This document shows positions 6,034 through 8,381 of a stretch of 8,381 nt of DNA, piece by piece. A program made the translations under genes and the position numbers. The notes below the pieces were generated by a model, which did not search any database, had not been told where the DNA came from, and saw only the letters and a program-made list of their open reading frames with translations. Position 1 is the stretch's first letter, and the number at the start of each line of letters is the position of its first letter. Origin of the DNA: CAZFHP01 sp964519365. GTDB lineage: Bacteria; Babelota; Babeliae; Babelales; RVW-14. The stretch lies in contig CAZFHP010000063.1 in NCBI GenBank assembly GCA_964519365.1, positions 1 through 8,381 of the forward strand, read 5' to 3'.

Positions 6034-6350
6034 TTAAGCAAAACCTCTTTACCCTCAAAAGCAATGGCGAGTTTCAAGATATCGTTGATCCCTCTATCAC
6101 GAAGTTCTTGTTCGTATTTTTTCTCTTCGATTTGTTCAAGGGCATTTTGGCACGCTATTTCAAGCGTTTCGTTTTTACGTTTGCTAACGGTTTTGAATTC
6201 GATAACAATGCCAAGCTTTTGTGCATCGTGAGGGATGAGCATGACGTCATACTGTCCAAGGCCACTTTCGCGATTAGACTTAATTTCATGCGTGTTCTGT
6301 AAGCTTATGAGCATGTCGGGAACGAACGCATGATAAAGTAATGATGGTAA
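6018..6350 (-). pseudogene. C-terminal fragment of an AAA-ATPase-like/PD-(D/E)XK nuclease protein (DUF1703 type)
   Basis: The readable product has EIKSNRESGLGQYDVMLIP, then IVIEFK, then ALEQIEEKKYEQELRDRGI and AFEGKEVLLK. These are the signature blocks of the C-terminal PDDEXK_9 (DUF1703) nuclease domain, with the catalytic-type D (QYD) and ExK (EFK) in place. Full-length members are about 500-600 residues with an N-terminal AAA-ATPase-like domain, and nothing of that domain remains. Homology seems to begin before the first ATG (at 6314): the in-frame codons upstream read LLYHAFV, also typical of the family, and then hit a TAA at 6351-6353. No Shine-Dalgarno precedes the ATG. It is a 5'-truncated remnant. 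Expression as a 98-residue protein from 6314 is possible but unlikely. Confidence 0.75.
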
Positions 6351-6417
6351 TTAATATTTTATGTGGTAATCTCTTTTGAGGCGATGTTTTGTATGAGTAA
6401 AATAAATAAAGGTTTTT

Positions 6418-6948
6418 ATGAATTTGTTTAAAGTTTTTTTAACAAAAAAATCAGATGATTTTGAAAAATGTTTTCAACGAGCATTCCAAGATATTTATGC
6501 GTTAACAAAAAAAATGTGCTTATCAAAAAATGAACGTGTTCAAAATTATATTTTTCCTGGATATGATAATAAGCCATGGCTTAGCTACGATGAAAAGGCT
6601 GTATTTATAGATGCAGAAATGCCATCAGTTATTATAAGCAAGTATGATGCTTTTGGATGTGATAAATTAGAATATGATTTTGGAAAGAGAGCTCCTGCAG
6701 ATGATGGGTTTTTGTTTGCTGTTATGAGTATTTTTCATCATCACGTTCCAGAGACAGAATTTTTTTCTGAAGTTTATGCCTATGATGATTCTTTTGATGA
6801 TGGGGTTTTACTTGCAAGATTAGTAAATGATAAAATTAAAAATCCATTTACGGGTAAAGTTGATTCAATAGAAAGACTTGTAACGAGTCCCTATATTAAA
6901 AAAGTATACAACGCCTTGGTTTTAGAGTGCGATTCTGCAAAGCTTTAG
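6418..6948 (+). CDS. Hypothetical protein, orphan AT-rich gene
   Basis: The gene encodes 176 residues. AAAGG (6408-6412) lies five bases before the ATG. The predicted product has no signal peptide or membrane segment, so it is probably cytoplasmic. It is rich in Asp, Phe and Lys, with an HHH (within FHHHVPE) and an acidic stretch YAYDDSFDDG. No known domain is recognised. The coding sequence is visibly more AT-rich and A-run-rich than the exported-protein genes, which suggests a different origin. It occupies the place where the 5' part of the truncated nuclease gene would be expected, and converges on the ATPase gene, whose stop is 73 bases away. No terminator is seen in the 73-base gap. A small accessory or immunity-like protein is one guess, without evidence. 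Confidence 0.65.
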   Translation: MNLFKVFLTKKSDDFEKCFQRAFQDIYALTKKMCLSKNERVQNYIFPGYDNKPWLSYDEKAVFIDAEMPSVIISKYDAFGCDKLEYDFGKRAPADDGFLFAVMSIFHHHVPETEFFSEVYAYDDSFDDGVLLARLVNDKIKNPFTGKVDSIERLVTSPYIKKVYNALVLECDSAKL

Positions 6949-7021
6949 GCTTACATTCCTGTAATACTTCAAGATACTTCCAGTTATTTTATCGTATGTT
7001 TGGGTATAGCAGGGTAGTGCT

Positions 7022-8209
7022 TTAAACATCAAGTTGCTCAAGATTTTTCCAGCTGATTAAGTTCCCAAGTGTTCTCGTTTGATTTTCGTCGCCCCCATAA
7101 ACAACATACCCTTTAGGTCCATCAGTAGGGATCGTTTGACTTATTTTGTACCACTGTTGTAGTTCTTTGAAAATTGTTGGGTAAGGGGTCATGCCTGATT
7201 TGATTTCTATGGGAATGAGCTGAGATGCCTTTTCAATAATGCAATCAATTTCATGTCCATGGTTATCACGCCAAAAAGATATATATGGTTGTCTGTTGCT
7301 ATTAAAAAAGTGTTTGTGAAGTTCTGAAATGATAAGACATTCAAATAAATTTCCCCTCAAATAATGTGTGCGTAGTTGTTCGTGAGATTCTATTTTTAAG
7401 AGGGAACAAACGAGCCCGGTGTCATAAAAGTAAAGCTTTGGCGATTTAATCAAGCGCCTGTTAAAGTTTTTACGATGTGGGTGGAGCATAAAAATAACAT
7501 AGCTCGCTTCAAGAAGCGAAAGCCATTCTTTTGCTGTTCTAACGTCAATGCTACAATCTGATGCTAACGATGAGTAATTAAGGATTTGTCCGATGCGGCC
7601 GGCGCATAGCTGCACAAAATATTTAAATTGCGTAAGGTCTTTAATGCGTGTTACCTGGCGAATATCTCGTTCGAGATATGTTTCTATGTAATCGCGGTAC
7701 CATGTAAGAGGATTAACGTTTCGTGCATAAATACGTGGGTATAACCCTTGAAATAAGAGTTCATCTATAGTATTTGGCAAGCGATTGTCGTGTTTAATCT
7801 CAGTAAGCGATAGTGGTAAGAGCTTTAAAAGAGCGATTCTTCCTGCAAGGGTTTGGGTTATTTCTTGATTAATCAGAAAGTTTTGTGAGCCTGTTAAAAT
7901 GAAATATCCAGGGCGCTCTTGCTCATCAACGATTGTTTGGATGTATGATAGAAGAGCTGGTGCGTTTTGAAATTCATCGAGAATAACACCTTTGGTATTA
8001 TCTATATCGAGAAGAAATTTCCGTGGATCTTCTATTGCTCGTTGTCGTGTATCGAGATCTTCCAGAGAGATATACGTATGTTTTGTAAACGTTGCTTTCG
8101 CGATCGTTGTTTTTCCAGATTGTCGTGGGCCAAGAATCGCAACAACAGGTAATTGCAAAGACGCTTCTAAGAGGCTTTCTTTTAGTAATCGTGGGATTAT
8201 TGATGACAT
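7022..8209 (-). CDS. AAA ATPase with DUF4143 (PD-(D/E)XK-like) C-terminal domain
   Basis: The protein has 395 residues from the ATG at 8209. The N-terminal AAA_14-type domain shows a Walker A GPRQSGKT (27-34), a Walker B GVILDEFQ (74-81) and a sensor-like ILTGSQN (104-110). The C-terminal DUF4143 region has ERDIRQ (180-185), YFYDTGL (260-266), GNLFE (286-290), WRDNHGHEID (313-322) and PIEIKS (333-338). The last three give the E, D and ExK pattern of a PD-(D/E)XK nuclease fold. Length and domain order are normal for the family, which is widespread, often mobile, and of unsettled biochemical role; ATP-driven DNA- or protein-related functions and toxin-antitoxin associations have been suggested. 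The frame is intact. An earlier in-frame ATG at 8263 lacks a ribosome-binding site and lies inside a palindrome. It seems to be a lone gene, probably controlled through that palindrome. Confidence 0.9.
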   Translation of the reverse strand: MSSIIPRLLKESLLEASLQLPVVAILGPRQSGKTTIAKATFTKHTYISLEDLDTRQRAIEDPRKFLLDIDNTKGVILDEFQNAPALLSYIQTIVDEQERPGYFILTGSQNFLINQEITQTLAGRIALLKLLPLSLTEIKHDNRLPNTIDELLFQGLYPRIYARNVNPLTWYRDYIETYLERDIRQVTRIKDLTQFKYFVQLCAGRIGQILNYSSLASDCSIDVRTAKEWLSLLEASYVIFMLHPHRKNFNRRLIKSPKLYFYDTGLVCSLLKIESHEQLRTHYLRGNLFECLIISELHKHFFNSNRQPYISFWRDNHGHEIDCIIEKASQLIPIEIKSGMTPYPTIFKELQQWYKISQTIPTDGPKGYVVYGGDENQTRTLGNLISWKNLEQLDV

Positions 8210-8218
8210 GATTAATGT

Positions 8219-8224
8219 TCCTTT
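8219..8224 (-). promoter_or_regulatory. Shine-Dalgarno that fixes the ATPase start
   Basis: On the minus strand AAAGGA lies nine bases before the ATG at 8209. The alternative in-frame ATG at 8263 has no such sequence and would add 18 residues absent from the usual family N-terminus, which begins close to the IPR motif. Confidence 0.7.
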
Positions 8225-8229
8225 TTTAT

Positions 8230-8258
8230 AGTTTAAAACAAGACAAATTCTTGTACAA
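8230..8258 (-). promoter_or_regulatory. Weak candidate promoter of the ATPase gene
   Basis: On the minus strand TTGTAC (8258-8253) and TAAACT (8235-8230) are 17 bases apart. Both match the sigma-70 consensus only partly. The -35 box lies within the palindrome arm, so a protein bound there would block it. Confidence 0.3.
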
Positions 8259-8287
8259 ATCATACACTAATATGTACGATTTGTACA
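8252..8287. promoter_or_regulatory. Long imperfect palindrome, probable operator of the ATPase gene
   Basis: TGTACAAATC (8252-8261) and GATTTGTACA (8278-8287) are perfect reverse complements. Inside them, after one A/C mismatch, TACA (8263-8266) pairs with TGTA (8273-8276), leaving a 6-base centre. That is 14 paired positions out of 15. Each arm carries the TGTACA hexamer, itself palindromic. It lies 42 bases upstream of the ATPase start, over its likely promoter, which fits binding of a dimeric regulator. No regulator gene is in the window. Confidence 0.6.
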
Positions 8288-8347
8288 GAATTGGGTAAAA
8301 ACCCTTAATTTGCCTGTTATAAAGCCTTAAGTGAATCAGGAAATTAA

Positions 8348-8362
8348 ACCCGCAAAGCGGGT
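8348..8362 (-). terminator. Short hairpin, possible minus-strand terminator
   Basis: ACCCGC (8348-8353) pairs with GCGGGT (8357-8362) around a 3-base loop. On the minus strand it is followed by TTTAATTT, a weak U-rich tail. It could end a minus-strand gene lying beyond the right edge. The remaining DNA from 8288 to 8381 holds no supportable gene. Confidence 0.35.
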
Positions 8363-8381
8363 GTAGTAATATAGCCCATTG

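Noticed and set aside
6009..6302. Plus-strand open frame of 97 codons opposite the nuclease remnant
   Set aside because: The minus strand shows family motifs (NRESG, EFK, EEKKYE), so the plus frame is a shadow.
8210..8263. Extended ATPase start at 8263
   Set aside because: The extra 18 residues (MICTRICLVLNYKKGTLI) do not look like the family, the ATG lies within the palindrome, and the Shine-Dalgarno favours 8209.
8291..8302. GGGT/ACCC mini-hairpin upstream of the palindrome
   Set aside because: Only four pairs around a run of A; too weak to call a regulatory element.

Overview
The window looks like a piece of chromosome from an AT-rich, Gram-negative, probably host-associated bacterium. 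Four consecutive plus-strand genes encode proteins with Sec signal peptides. The first ends in a typical outer-membrane beta-barrel C-terminus (final Phe), which implies a diderm envelope. The N-terminal pattern of this barrel protein and its motif around 'YLFEP..GNGHH' remind me of outer-membrane proteins from Candidatus Dependentiae (TM6) and Bacteroidota-like symbionts. That assignment is from memory, is tentative, and could not be checked here.

Layout. 1-359: no gene; a GC-rich, hairpin-forming stretch with an inverted repeat that looks like a dispersed intergenic repeat, then the promoter of the first gene. 360-1916: exported 518-residue beta-barrel protein, closed by a textbook rho-independent terminator (1946-1978). 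1979-2305: long gene-free leader with candidate promoter elements, an 8-G tract and two hairpins. 2306-5758: a tight three-gene operon (gaps of 29 and 28 bases, each gene with its own Shine-Dalgarno) encoding three exported, Ala/Lys-rich, mostly helical proteins of unknown function. The first carries a run of 20-residue repeats. 5759-5901: a GC-rich hairpin and a 9-bp-periodic short repeat. 5902-6350, minus strand: two different C-terminal remnants of ATPase/PD-(D/E)XK nuclease-type genes joined head to tail. 6418-6948: an AT-rich orphan gene. 7022-8209, minus strand: an intact AAA ATPase with a DUF4143 domain, with a long imperfect palindrome over its promoter region. 8288-8381: a short hairpin and no gene.

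How it fits together. The left two thirds is an envelope/secretion module: a barrel protein in its own transcription unit, followed by an operon of three soluble exported proteins that may act in the periplasm, at the surface, or be released toward a host. No recognised domain supports a specific function. The right third is accessory DNA: three members or remnants of ATPase-nuclease families on one strand, an orphan gene in between, and short repeats at the edges. This suggests repeated insertion and decay.

The most noteworthy items are the uncharacterised exported operon with its internally repeated first protein, the G8 tract in its leader, the fused nuclease-gene remnants beside a 9-bp-periodic repeat, and the palindrome in front of the ATPase gene.
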